The translations under genes and the position numbers were made by a program. A stretch of 64,000 bases of DNA, taken from NCBI GenBank assembly GCA_023414875.1, contig JAEZMV010000017.1:310001-374000 (forward strand), in the 5' to 3' direction. The notes under the pieces are model-generated. The model ran no database searches, had not been told where the DNA came from, and saw nothing but the letters and a program-made list of their open reading frames with translations. Below, one piece after another: positions 44,690 to 53,742 of this stretch. Numbering within the stretch: the first letter of the stretch is position 1; the number at the start of each line of letters is the position of its first letter. Source of the stretch: Bacillota bacterium. GTDB taxonomy: Bacteria > Bacillota > Clostridia > Lachnospirales > Lachnospiraceae.

Positions 44690-45967
44690 ATGAAAAATAA
44701 ATTATTAAAGCACCAACTACTTCGTACACTGATTGATTTGCGTGGTAATCCCCGCGCTTGTGTTTATACAGAATCCATGTGGGGACTTTCCATGAATTTG
44801 TGCCTACCCTATGCATCCATCTATATGCTTACCTTTGGTATGAGTGATGTTGAAGTAGGGATTATAACTTCAATTTATATGTTCTCCCAGATGATTTGTG
44901 CATTCTTATCCGGTGCTATTGTTGATAAAATGGGACGAAGAAAGAGTACTATGATATTTGATTTTCTCTCCTGGAGTCTCCCCTGCCTTATTTGGGCCTT
45001 CAGCCAGGGTTTTTGGTTCTTTGTCGTGGCTGCGTTACTTAACGGTATGATGAAGATAACAACAGTATCCTGGGATTGTCTGTTGGTTGAGGATGCTCCG
45101 AAGGATAAAATAACTCAAATATATTCCTGGGTTATGATTACCGGTAATCTTTCCGCACTTTTTGCACCGATATCTTCGATTCTGGTGTCAAACCTAACCC
45201 TTATACCCGCGATACGAATACTTTATATCAATGCCTTTGTAATTATGACGGCAAAGCTTTTACTACTTTATAAATTCTCTACAGAAACAGGTGCAGGTAA
45301 AATCAGGCGTGAGGCAACCCGCAACATGTCCTGGGGGGAGATGCTTTCCGGATACAAAAATGCATTACGAAAGATCTTAGCTTCTCGTGGTACCATATTT
45401 GCAATCATCATAAGTATCTTAGTGGAGATTGTCGGTATGCTTGGAATGACCTTTTGGCAGATTATCGCATCTCGTCGAATCGGTATACCGAATACATTAT
45501 TACCTATCTTTCCAATGGCACGAAGTATACTTTCCATTATTTTATTCTTTACTGTAATAACACATATCAGGCAAACAAAGCTAAAATGGCCGTTATATGG
45601 AGGCTTTATCAGTTCCATCATAGGTTGTATTCTGTTGATTTCAATAACAAATATCGGGTTGTGGGGATATGTAATATTATCTGCTTCCTTGGTATTTGAA
45701 GCGCTTGGTGTGGCTGTTTTGAGTACATTAAGAGAATCCTTGGTGGCTATTCACGTCGACCCTACGGAACGCTCAGGGATTATGGCCTTACTTCAAACGA
45801 CAGTAATGCTGGTAAGCGTGCCCTTTGGATACATAGGTGGACTTCTAAGCGATATCTCAAGAATATTGCCCTTTGTCCTTAGCATTGCATTGTTGCTTTT
45901 AGGGGTATTGGCAACAGCCTTGTTTTATGCGGGGAAACAAACGCAGGCATCTAAAGCTTTAAGCTAA
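44690..45967 (+). CDS. MFS transporter
   Basis: 425 residues from ATG 44690 (GGAG 6 nt upstream). About twelve hydrophobic segments; MFS motif A-like GAIVDKMGRRKSTMI between helices 2 and 3; VWDCLLVEDAPK-type loop (here SWDCLLVEDAPK); STLRESLVAIHVDPTERSGIMALLQT in the C-terminal half. The family exports drugs or carries small solutes. There is no neighbouring gene to suggest a substrate. Confidence 0.8.
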   Translation: MKNKLLKHQLLRTLIDLRGNPRACVYTESMWGLSMNLCLPYASIYMLTFGMSDVEVGIITSIYMFSQMICAFLSGAIVDKMGRRKSTMIFDFLSWSLPCLIWAFSQGFWFFVVAALLNGMMKITTVSWDCLLVEDAPKDKITQIYSWVMITGNLSALFAPISSILVSNLTLIPAIRILYINAFVIMTAKLLLLYKFSTETGAGKIRREATRNMSWGEMLSGYKNALRKILASRGTIFAIIISILVEIVGMLGMTFWQIIASRRIGIPNTLLPIFPMARSILSIILFFTVITHIRQTKLKWPLYGGFISSIIGCILLISITNIGLWGYVILSASLVFEALGVAVLSTLRESLVAIHVDPTERSGIMALLQTTVMLVSVPFGYIGGLLSDISRILPFVLSIALLLLGVLATALFYAGKQTQASKALS

Positions 45968-46038
45968 TTATTGACAGCATTTTTCTGTATAAAATGCACA
46001 TAATATTCATAATTCATTTATGAAGGGAGCTTAATCGT

Positions 46039-46209
46039 ATGGCAAAAAAACACAGTATACGTAATTCCAATAATACAAGCATTAATACTAGTAATTCTAC
46101 TATTGACGCATCAAGTAATATTGCCAGTGAGAATACAAGCAAAAATGATGCCGGAAATGACAATAAGAATAGTAAGAATAAAAGCAACCCATATTATTCA
46201 TGGTGGTAA
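46039..46209 (+). CDS. Small asparagine/serine-rich protein
   Basis: 56 residues from ATG 46039, GAAGGGAG 9 nt upstream. It begins MAKKHSIRNSNNTSINTSNS and ends with an aromatic tip, SNPYYSWW. About a quarter of the residues are Asn, with many Ser and Lys; no signal peptide or helix is evident, so it is probably disordered. It could be a spore or surface small protein, but no family is recognised. Confidence 0.5.
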   Translation: MAKKHSIRNSNNTSINTSNSTIDASSNIASENTSKNDAGNDNKNSKNKSNPYYSWW

Positions 46210-46360
46210 CTATATCTAACAAACTCTTAGTAATATTATTATCGTTTAATCATAATGAAGTAATCTAGCTTATCTGTTATCAGTAAATAGTATTTCCAAT
46301 GAGATGAAGGAAGTATCAGTAACGATAACGGAAGGCTTCCAAGGTATCAATGATGCAAGA

Positions 46361-46413
46361 ATATCAAAAACGCTGCACTTACTCAGTCTACTGAGGTGCA
46401 GCGTTTTTGATAT
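46361..46413. terminator. Strong bidirectional terminator
   Basis: ATATCAAAAACGCTGCAC (46361-46378) pairs perfectly with GTGCAGCGTTTTTGATAT (46396-46413), with an inner CTCAG/CTGAG stem. Confidence 0.85.
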
Positions 46414-46492
46414 GGTGCTATTAGAGTGAATATAGGAGTAAGCGATAAATAGCATTCTTTAAGCTACCAAAGGGTTGCTCTTCTATCACTTC

Positions 46493-46540
46493 GTGAACGC
46501 ATTCGGCGCAAAAAGTCTTCCTTGCAGTTTTGTTCTAGCC
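46493..46540 (+). repeat. Second copy of the short repeat element
   Basis: GTGAACGCATTCGGCGCA differs by one base from 30281-30298. The following AAAGTCTTCCTTGCAGTTTTG loosely matches the GGGTCTGCTTTGCAGACTC part there. Confidence 0.55.
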
Positions 46541-46585
46541 TTCATAAGATAATTTGTGATATAATGCTCTATGGAGTGTGATGAT

Positions 46586-46732
46586 ATGGAACAAGAAATA
46601 GATGAGATCAATAAAATCATTCATGTAAAATGTACGGAAGAAGAAAAAAGAAAAATTGTATCAGAATTATCATCGTATCTATATGATTATCAATTTAACT
46701 TTTTAATTGAAAAAGACACCACTGACCAGTGA
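46586..46732 (+). CDS. Small acidic helical protein of unknown function
   Basis: 48 residues from ATG 46586 (GGAG 9 nt upstream): starts MEQEIDEINKIIHVKCTEEE and ends KDTTDQ. It is predicted to be two amphipathic helices, without a signal or membrane segment. It lies 58 nt before the nudC-like gene. Function unknown. Confidence 0.45.
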   Translation: MEQEIDEINKIIHVKCTEEEKRKIVSELSSYLYDYQFNFLIEKDTTDQ

Positions 46733-46790
46733 GTTGATTTTCTCGTTGATTATGTAGTATATGTTGAGTTCTGGAAAGGAATCGTTAGAA

Positions 46791-47630
46791 ATGAATGTTT
46801 ACAAAGATTATAAATATACACCTGCCTATCTACCGCCTGACACTTCAGAGGAAAGTTCATGGGCGTTAATTCTTATTGGTAAAAAGATATTGATGTGCAA
46901 AGCAGATAATAAATTAACAATACCGGAACATAGTGAAGTTTTAGGAATTATTCCGAAGGATGATTCCATGTTATACATTGGTAGGTATGATGGTCATGAT
47001 TGCTATTGCATGAGGTTCAATGAATTACCGGAGTTACCGGAGTATCTTGAGTTGGTTGAAATAATGGAAATTACTAAGCTATCCGGTGATAATGGATTAT
47101 TTATACTTGCCGGTGCAGCTAATCACATACTACACTGGAGCAGCATGAATCAGTATTGTGGCTGCTGTGGGAATAAAACTATAGATAAAAAAGAGGAAAG
47201 AGCGAAAGTCTGCACAGTCTGTGGAAATATTGTATATCCCCGTATCGCTCCCGCTACTATAACGGCAATATTTCATGAAGATAAGATATTACTTGCTCAT
47301 AATCGAAATTTCAGAAATGACTTGTACAGCCTTATTGCTGGATTTGTTGAGCCGGGAGAAACGTTGGAGCAGTGTGTAGAACGTGAAGTTCTTGAGGAAG
47401 TAGGAATAAAGGTTAAGAATATTCGTTATTTTAATAGCCAGCCGTGGTCCTTTCCGGATTCGTTGATGATAGCATTTATCGCCGAGTATGAGAGCGGTGA
47501 AATTAGGGTTGATAATACTGAAATTATGGATGCAGCATGGTTTACTGCAGATATACTACCGGAGATTCCGTCAAACGATAGTATAGCCGGAAAAATCATA
47601 AGGTGGTACCGGGAGCAGTATACCAAATAG
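46791..47630 (+). CDS. nudC: NudC-like NAD(H) pyrophosphatase (Nudix hydrolase)
   Basis: 279 residues from ATG 46791 (AAAGGA 11 nt upstream); ATG 46761 has no ribosome site. Zinc ribbon CGCCGNK...CTVCGN followed by YPRIAPATI, then the Nudix box GFVEPGETLEQCVEREVLEEVGI and the SQPWSFPDSLM motif characteristic of NADH pyrophosphatases. It hydrolyses NADH/NAD, and in E. coli the orthologue removes NAD caps from RNA. Confidence 0.9.
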   Translation: MNVYKDYKYTPAYLPPDTSEESSWALILIGKKILMCKADNKLTIPEHSEVLGIIPKDDSMLYIGRYDGHDCYCMRFNELPELPEYLELVEIMEITKLSGDNGLFILAGAANHILHWSSMNQYCGCCGNKTIDKKEERAKVCTVCGNIVYPRIAPATITAIFHEDKILLAHNRNFRNDLYSLIAGFVEPGETLEQCVEREVLEEVGIKVKNIRYFNSQPWSFPDSLMIAFIAEYESGEIRVDNTEIMDAAWFTADILPEIPSNDSIAGKIIRWYREQYTK

Positions 47631-48194
47631 TACCTATCAATCACATAAAATAAATATACTGAGAACCAGGTCAAACATGATGTGGTTTTTATTATGAAGT
47701 AATAGTGCCAATGTTTTATGACGCCTTAATTCTGTTATTCGGAAATTAAGGCGTTTGTTGTTTGACCTAAATTTAGCCGATAATACTGCCCTATCATATC
47801 AGAATTATCCAAATCAGGAGAATACATGCTGTTAAAAATTAAAATCGATGCTGATTATTTAATAATTATGTAATAAATTATTAAAAATTTAGAATGATCA
47901 AAGCTGTATGATGAACGGTGAAAAAAGAGCTTAGTTTACGTCCTGGATTTCATGTCGGGAGTAGGACCTAACAGTGGAAATGCAGTATTTATAAGGGTTT
48001 CATCCATTTGAGAAAACGGACATATAAGAAAGATATAATTAAGTAATGCCAAAATATAGTAATATTTATTCCAAGATAGTGAAATTAAATAGAATATACA
48101 AGAAGTATTGCCAGCATCTAACCATTGTACCCCCGTACCCTATATGTTAGTCTAAGGGAGCAACAAGAAAGCAAACAACAAGGAGGTACAAGCA
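47631..48194. other. Intergenic region nudC-CAP gene
   Basis: No gene of usual size. A terminator lies at 47721-47762. A 15-codon frame (MLLKIKIDADYLIIM) at about 47827 has an AGGAG site, but it is too short to support. The rest is AT-rich with no recognised riboswitch. Confidence 0.5.
47721..47762 (+). terminator. Terminator downstream of nudC
   Basis: ACGCCTTAAT (47721-47730) pairs with ATTAAGGCGT (47745-47754), followed by TTGTTGTTTG. Confidence 0.75.
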
Positions 48195-49061
48195 ATGAAA
48201 AAATTCATCGCAATATCAACAAGTGCAATACTTTTGTCACTATTAGGTGTTTCTGGTCTTAACCAGAACTCATTAGATTTTATGAATACAGCAAACACAA
48301 AATACAATACTACAAGCATAGAACAAAATGTTACAAATACAGGAGAGCAAAATCTTCTTAGTAATAATAAAACAGATACAGAAGTTAAGGGAGCGACAGT
48401 AAAAACAGCATCTAAGAAGGGACAATCCCTAGTTTATAAGAATATCAATTTGTCAAATTGTAAGAACGTAAGTGAGGTTGTTAAGAAACTTCAGGCAAAT
48501 GGATGCAAGAATATTACCATGGCAAATGTTAAGGATATTCCATCCTTAAAAAACATTATTAGTAAGCTTGAGAATAAAGAGTCCAATAAGAGCGATAAAC
48601 CGGCAACGAAACCCACAACTACAACAAAGCCTAGTACGACTACGAAACCTACCACCACAACAAAGCCTGAGACTACAACAAATGACAGCAGCTATGCTAA
48701 TCAGGTACTTCAATTAGTAAACCAGGAACGTGCAAAGGCTGGTTTGTCAGCTTTAACTACTAACGCAACACTCACTTCAGCAGCAAATGTTCGTGCGAAG
48801 GAAACGGTTCAGTCTTTCTCACACACTAGACCGAACGGAACATCCTTCTCCACAGTATTAAAAGAATTCAATATTTCTTACAGAGCAGCAGGAGAGAATA
48901 TTGCTTATGGTCAGAAAACACCACAGGAAGTAGTAACAGGATGGATGAATTCTCCGGGACACAGAGCAAATATATTGAATGCTAATTTTGGAAAAATTGG
49001 TATTGGTGTTCATAAGGCAAGTAACGGCACAATTTACTGGTCACAGTTGTTTACTAACTAA
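48195..49061 (+). CDS. Secreted CAP-domain (SCP/YkwD-like) protein
   Basis: 288 residues, AAGGAGGT before ATG. Signal peptide (MKKFIAISTSAILLSLLGVSG), a roughly 110-residue Asn/Lys-rich region, a Thr/Lys/Pro linker with repeated TTTKP (residues about 137-160), then the CAP domain: LVNQERAKAGLSAL, SFSHTRPNGTSF, GENIAYG, WMNSPGHRANILNANF and YWSQLF. Such proteins are extracellular, and some are found on spores; the biochemical activity is unsettled. Confidence 0.88.
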   Translation: MKKFIAISTSAILLSLLGVSGLNQNSLDFMNTANTKYNTTSIEQNVTNTGEQNLLSNNKTDTEVKGATVKTASKKGQSLVYKNINLSNCKNVSEVVKKLQANGCKNITMANVKDIPSLKNIISKLENKESNKSDKPATKPTTTTKPSTTTKPTTTTKPETTTNDSSYANQVLQLVNQERAKAGLSALTTNATLTSAANVRAKETVQSFSHTRPNGTSFSTVLKEFNISYRAAGENIAYGQKTPQEVVTGWMNSPGHRANILNANFGKIGIGVHKASNGTIYWSQLFTN

Positions 49062-49116
49062 TTAGTAATATGACATCAGAAACAGTATAATTTAAATGAG
49101 CGATAAATACTAAAAG

Positions 49117-49168
49117 TAAAACCCTAGCAGTAAACAGTATCATTACAGTTTATTGCCAGGGTTTTTTA
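49117..49168. terminator. Terminator after the CAP gene
   Basis: AAAACCCTAGCAGTAAAC pairs with GTTTATTGCCAGGGTTTTTT (one mismatch and small bulges), with loop AGTATCATTACA. Confidence 0.85.
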
Positions 49169-49349
49169 CGTGTATTCGTTTGGTATACTTTTAATGTAAA
49201 TATATTCCAATTATAATATATATATGTTATAATACGAACATCGTGGAATATAGGACAACAACACAATTCATAAGAAACTTTAAAATACCGGAAAGAGGAT
49301 ATAGAAAGAGATAATGGAGTAAATAAAATGAATTGAGAGGTGGATAAGA

Positions 49350-51557
49350 ATGAAAGATCATAATGAAAACATACATAGGGAAAACATACAGACATTCAAT
49401 TATTTGAAGTATATAAGCTTTTTCGTACTGCTGTTTCTTTTTATCATAAGTCCATTCAAAGTAAATGCCGCAGAGAAAGATTATATGATAGAGAATGGGA
49501 TTTTGACTGTCTATACCGGTGGCGAAGAGAATATTGTGATTCCGGGTTCTGTTACCGTCATCGGTGATGAAGCCTTTAAAAACTGTACCGGCTTGAGAAG
49601 TATAACACTTCCCGATACTGTGATCAGTATTGGAAACAAAGCATTTGCTGATTGCAGTAATTTGACGAGCATATCAATTCCGACATCAGTTAACAGCATA
49701 GGAGTATCGTGTTTTGAGAATTGCAGGAGTTTAACAAAAATTACAATACCGAATAAGGTTACCGTAATTCAATCCGGTACATTTCGTAATTGCCAGAGTT
49801 TATCAGATATTATCATTCCTTCTTCAGTTAACAGTTTTGGCTCCTTCGCATTTACGAATACTGCATGGCTGGAAGGAAAACGAAAAGAAAGCAAATTGGT
49901 TATTATAAATCGAATCCTAATTGATGCTGCAACCTGTACAGGAAAGGTTTCGATACCAAGCGGAGTAATCGCGGTTAGTGACTATGCTTTTTGCGAAATC
50001 ATCAACCAGGAAGAGCCGGAACCGATATATCAGGGTAGCCAGCTGACGGGAATAACAATTCCTGATACAGTCACCAGAATAGGTGAAGGCGCTTTTAGAG
50101 ACTGTAATAAAATGACGAAAGTATCCATTCCAAACTCCGTAACTATGATTAAGCCCAAGGCTTTTTGGGGGTGCAAACGATTATCAGAAGTAACTATTCC
50201 AAATAAAATAACTAGAATTTATTATTCAACCTTCTATCAATGTAAAACCTTAGTGAATGTGACAATTCCCAAAACAGTTAAAAGGATTGATCAAAATGCT
50301 TTTTTTGATTGTGATGGACTTAAAAAAGTAACCATACCGGATTCTGTAATTAGTATTGGAATTTCTGCATTCAATGATTGTAGTAAATTATCAGATATTA
50401 CAATCTCCAAGAAAGCTACCAGCATAGGCTTTGGTGCATTTGATAAAACGCTTTGGCTGGAGAAGCAAAAAAAGAAAAATCCGCTAATTGTTGTAAACCA
50501 TATATTAATCAATGCACAGGCCTGCAAGGGAAAAATTACTTTACCCGATACGATAACCAGTATCGGTGATTATGCTTTTTCAGGATGTAAGGAGTTGACC
50601 GGAATTACGATTCCTAATTCAGTGAAAAAAATAAAGAATGCTGCCTTTACCATGTGCGACAACCTAACTGATGTAACAATACCGGATTCGGTTACTGAGA
50701 TAGGAATTGGTGCATTTTCCGGCTGCAGCAGCCTAGAGAGTATCGTGCTACCTAATAACATAAAAAGTATCAAAGCCGGAACCTTTAACGGTTGTAGCAG
50801 TTTAACTTCGGTTATTATTCCTGATTCTGTGCTTGATATCGAAGCTGCAGCATTTAGTAAATGCATTGGCTTATTAAGTATTACAATTCCAAATTCAGTA
50901 ACAGATATTGGTGAATGTGCATTTTTAAATTGTAGAAATCTGACGGATATTACACTTTCTTCTAAGCTAAATAGATTATCAGATTTAACCTTTGCTGGGT
51001 GCAGTAGCCTGACAAAAATAGTGCTTCCTGCTTCCATCGTAGAGTTGGGTGAAGGTGTTTTTCGAAAATGCATCAAATTAGCTGATATTGACGGGGTACA
51101 ATCAGTTACAAGTATTGGAGAAGGGACCTTCTACAATACAGCCTGGCTGGAGGAAAAGCAAAATGAAAATCCTATGGTAATTGTAAATGATATATTGATT
51201 GATGGAACCAGTTGCATTGGTTTTATCATTCTTCCCGATACGATTAGAAGCATTTGTGGAGGTGCATTTCAAAGTAATGAGGACATTACCGGTGTTACAA
51301 TCCAAGGTACATTAACCCGTATCGAGGATAATACATTTAGTAAGTGCATTAATTTAACCTATGTAACTCTACCTGGTACGATAACCAGCATAGGAAAATC
51401 TGCATTTTCGAATTGTGTAAGATTAAGCGAGGTTAAACTGCCGGATAGTTTAATCAGCATAGGGGAGAGAGCATTTTTCGGCTGTAGTAGTCTGGTTGAG
51501 ATTATTATTCCGGCATCAACGAACGAAATCGGTAAGGATGCATTGCCCAATCCTTGA
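49350..51557 (+). CDS. Secreted BspA-type leucine-rich repeat protein (LRR_5)
   Basis: 735 residues, GAGAGGTGG before ATG. A long N-region and hydrophobic stretch ending KVNAAEK (about residue 42) form a signal peptide. The rest is some 23-residue LRR_5 repeats of the type ITIPxSVTxIGxxAFxxCxxL. Three inserts interrupt them at about 49860, 50450 and 51140 nt (WLE...VVNxILIDxxxCxGxIxLP). No cell-wall anchor is visible. BspA-like proteins mediate adhesion in other bacteria; a surface role is inferred. Confidence 0.85.
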   Translation: MKDHNENIHRENIQTFNYLKYISFFVLLFLFIISPFKVNAAEKDYMIENGILTVYTGGEENIVIPGSVTVIGDEAFKNCTGLRSITLPDTVISIGNKAFADCSNLTSISIPTSVNSIGVSCFENCRSLTKITIPNKVTVIQSGTFRNCQSLSDIIIPSSVNSFGSFAFTNTAWLEGKRKESKLVIINRILIDAATCTGKVSIPSGVIAVSDYAFCEIINQEEPEPIYQGSQLTGITIPDTVTRIGEGAFRDCNKMTKVSIPNSVTMIKPKAFWGCKRLSEVTIPNKITRIYYSTFYQCKTLVNVTIPKTVKRIDQNAFFDCDGLKKVTIPDSVISIGISAFNDCSKLSDITISKKATSIGFGAFDKTLWLEKQKKKNPLIVVNHILINAQACKGKITLPDTITSIGDYAFSGCKELTGITIPNSVKKIKNAAFTMCDNLTDVTIPDSVTEIGIGAFSGCSSLESIVLPNNIKSIKAGTFNGCSSLTSVIIPDSVLDIEAAAFSKCIGLLSITIPNSVTDIGECAFLNCRNLTDITLSSKLNRLSDLTFAGCSSLTKIVLPASIVELGEGVFRKCIKLADIDGVQSVTSIGEGTFYNTAWLEEKQNENPMVIVNDILIDGTSCIGFIILPDTIRSICGGAFQSNEDITGVTIQGTLTRIEDNTFSKCINLTYVTLPGTITSIGKSAFSNCVRLSEVKLPDSLISIGERAFFGCSSLVEIIIPASTNEIGKDALPNP

Positions 51558-51626
51558 CGAAAGCTTAAAACGTTATATAATAGAATAAGCAAAACTTTAA
51601 CTTAAGCTAAATAAAGGAGAATACCG

Positions 51627-52763
51627 GTGATTAACAGTGAAGTATTAGAAATCAGAAAGCAATTCAAGCATGAAAACTGCTCCATAACGAAAGTAAGTGG
51701 GTGTTATGTGGATGGTGAAAAAAATATTAAAACCAAGTTTACGGAATCCTTTCTGTGTTTACCTGAGGAAGAGACCTTTAAATATTTTGAGATTTTTAAG
51801 AAAACACTGTCAGGGACATTGGGGAAGAATTTAATCAATATGGAATTTCCTACCTCCACAGAATTTGACGGAGGTACTCAGCAATTTCTGTTGAAGCTAC
51901 GAGACAGTGAATTGAAGAATGAAACACTTGTGGATGAATTTTACAACAAAGTAATTCAATTCTATGACTTCACAGGGAACTATTTGATTTTGCTCCTTTA
52001 CGCAGCCTATGATGTTCCCGGGAAGACCAGTGACAAGCTATTAATGGACGATGCTTCGGATGAAGTTTACCGTTACATTCTTTGCTCCCTATGCCCGGTT
52101 AAGTTATCCAAGCCGGGACTAAGCTATAACGAAGAGACTAACCTAATTCAAAAGCGGATACAGGACTGGGTTGTCACAATGCCAAGTAATGGTTTTTTGT
52201 TTCCGGCCTTCAATGACCGAAGTACCGATATTCACAATGTGTTATATTACTCCGGTGATTCAGAGGAATTACATAATGATTTTGTAAACCAGCTTCTGGG
52301 CTGTGAGGTGCCAATGTCAGCGGGAGGACAAAAGGAAACCTTTCAATCACTAATTGTGGAAACACTTGGCGAGGATTGTGAATATGGAATTGTTCGAAAC
52401 ATTCATGAAAAGCTAAATGACATCCTGGAAGAGCATAAAATGAAAGAAATACCTGAGCCGCTGGCCTTGGATAAAGCGGAGGTTAAAAATCTGTTTGAAG
52501 AAAGTGGTGTGGAGGAAGAAAAGCTCGTAGAGTTTGAGAAGCATTATGAGAAAATGACGGGTGAAAATGTCTCATTACTAGCCGCAAATCTTGTTAGTAC
52601 CAGAGTATTTGAAGTAAAAACTCCGGATGTTATCGTTAAGGTAAATCCGGAACGGGTAGATCTCGTTCAGACAAAAATTGTGGATGGACGAAAATGTCTG
52701 GTGATAGAAATAAATGATCAGGTTGAAGTAAATGGTATCGTAGTAAAAGCGAGTTGCAATTAA
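51627..52763 (+). CDS. DUF4317 family protein
   Basis: 378 residues from GTG 51627 (AAAGGAG upstream). N-terminal VLEIRKQFKHENCSITKVSGCYVDGEKNIKTKFTESFLCLPEEE is characteristic of DUF4317, common in Lachnospiraceae. It is cytoplasmic, acidic, with no catalytic motif I recognise. The C-terminal part has helical segments with DKAEVKNLFEESGVEEEKL. Function unknown. Confidence 0.75.
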   Translation: MINSEVLEIRKQFKHENCSITKVSGCYVDGEKNIKTKFTESFLCLPEEETFKYFEIFKKTLSGTLGKNLINMEFPTSTEFDGGTQQFLLKLRDSELKNETLVDEFYNKVIQFYDFTGNYLILLLYAAYDVPGKTSDKLLMDDASDEVYRYILCSLCPVKLSKPGLSYNEETNLIQKRIQDWVVTMPSNGFLFPAFNDRSTDIHNVLYYSGDSEELHNDFVNQLLGCEVPMSAGGQKETFQSLIVETLGEDCEYGIVRNIHEKLNDILEEHKMKEIPEPLALDKAEVKNLFEESGVEEEKLVEFEKHYEKMTGENVSLLAANLVSTRVFEVKTPDVIVKVNPERVDLVQTKIVDGRKCLVIEINDQVEVNGIVVKASCN

Positions 52764-52772
52764 TTATGTAGA

Positions 52773-52822
52773 AGGGTTGGTGCATATCTTTATTTCTAAT
52801 CTTGACATACACCAACCCCTAT
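52773..52822. terminator. Terminator shared by convergent genes
   Basis: GGGTTGGTG pairs with CACCAACCC across a loop of about 27 nt. It lies between the DUF4317 gene and the minus-strand 59-residue gene. Confidence 0.7.
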
Positions 52823-52825
52823 TTC

Positions 52826-53005
52826 CTATTTACCTTCTCTTACTGGCATTTCATCCGGAAATGCAGGTGTCGCATTATCAGGCTTAGGTTGATCAATCTC
52901 CGGACCGACAGGAATTGAGTTTTGATACTCGTTACCCTGATTATTATCCAATTGTGAATCTGAGTAACCTGATGTTGTGCTTATATCATCATATATTAGA
53001 TTCAT
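52826..53005 (-). CDS. Small acidic proline-rich protein of unknown function
   Basis: 59 residues from minus-strand ATG 53005, with ACGGAGGTTACT upstream, a strong ribosome site. The protein starts MNLIYDDISTTSGYSDSQLD and continues with PVGPEIDQPKPDNATPAFPDEMP. It is acidic and likely disordered, without a signal peptide or cysteine. It may be co-oriented with the DUF2680 gene upstream. No family recognised. Confidence 0.5.
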   Translation of the reverse strand: MNLIYDDISTTSGYSDSQLDNNQGNEYQNSIPVGPEIDQPKPDNATPAFPDEMPVREGK

Positions 53006-53177
53006 AGTAACCTCCGTAAATTTAGTAGTAGTTAAGTGGTTATATTGTTCTCAAATTAGATTATGATATACATTTATGCTAGGTATCAATAAACAGCATA
53101 AAGTAAACCTAATATTAAAAGAAAGTTAGTGTTTTACGATTGGTATTATTACCGTAACCTATCTGTTTCAGTATCAG

Positions 53178-53567
53178 TTATTTCTGCTTTTGCTGCCTAA
53201 ATAACGGAAATTCTCCGCTTTCTTTAATTTTTTTCATTCGTTGCATCATGTGAATTTTGAATTTATCGGCATCTTCTTTTTTGATGATTCCGAATTCCAC
53301 TAATTTGTCCATGAGTTTAACTTCAGCGTTCATATCATTTTCAAGCAAAATATATATTTCTGATTTTTGCTTGTCAGTAAGTGCATCCCATTTCTCATTG
53401 GCGTTTTTCATAGCTTCTTCAAAAGCAGCTTTTTTCTCCTTCTGATTTTTCTCAGATGGTGTTACCGATTCGGTTTTTGATTCAGATGCGAAGACTGTTA
53501 CTGGGCTTAAACCGACCAATCCTATCGCACATGCCATAGCAAAACTACATAATTTCGCTTTATACAT
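53178..53567 (-). CDS. Secreted DUF2680 family protein
   Basis: 129 residues on the minus strand, GAGGAAG before ATG 53567. A signal peptide (MYKAKLCSFAMACAIGLVGLSPVTVFAS) precedes a charged helical domain with WDALTDKQKSEIYILLENDMNAEVKLMDKLVEFGIIKKEDADKFK, the DUF2680 pattern. Exported, function unknown. Confidence 0.75.
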   Translation of the reverse strand: MYKAKLCSFAMACAIGLVGLSPVTVFASESKTESVTPSEKNQKEKKAAFEEAMKNANEKWDALTDKQKSEIYILLENDMNAEVKLMDKLVEFGIIKKEDADKFKIHMMQRMKKIKESGEFPLFRQQKQK

Positions 53568-53742
53568 TACTTCCTCGCTTTCCTAATAACAATCGGAACA
53601 CTAACTTTCTTATTTAGTATTGCCAATGATGGTGTAGAAATTATAAAAAGAAAAATATTATTATTGGTACTTTCAAAAAGACATTAGGAAAGATGTTTTT
53701 GCATAGATAAATAGCATAGGAGCTTAAAAGGAGAGATTGAAA

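Larger units (their letters stand above)
46210..46585. other. Intergenic region with terminator and repeat element
   Basis: No gene seen. It holds a strong bidirectional terminator (46361-46413) and a copy of the GTGAACGC(A/G)TTCGGCGCA element at 46493-46540. Confidence 0.6.

Noticed and set aside
47827..47874. 15-codon frame with AGGAG site
   Set aside because: Too short, with no terminator or partner gene arranged as an attenuator.
50570..51076. 168-codon minus-strand open frame with repeats
   Set aside because: Antisense of the LRR gene; its repeats mirror the LRR units.
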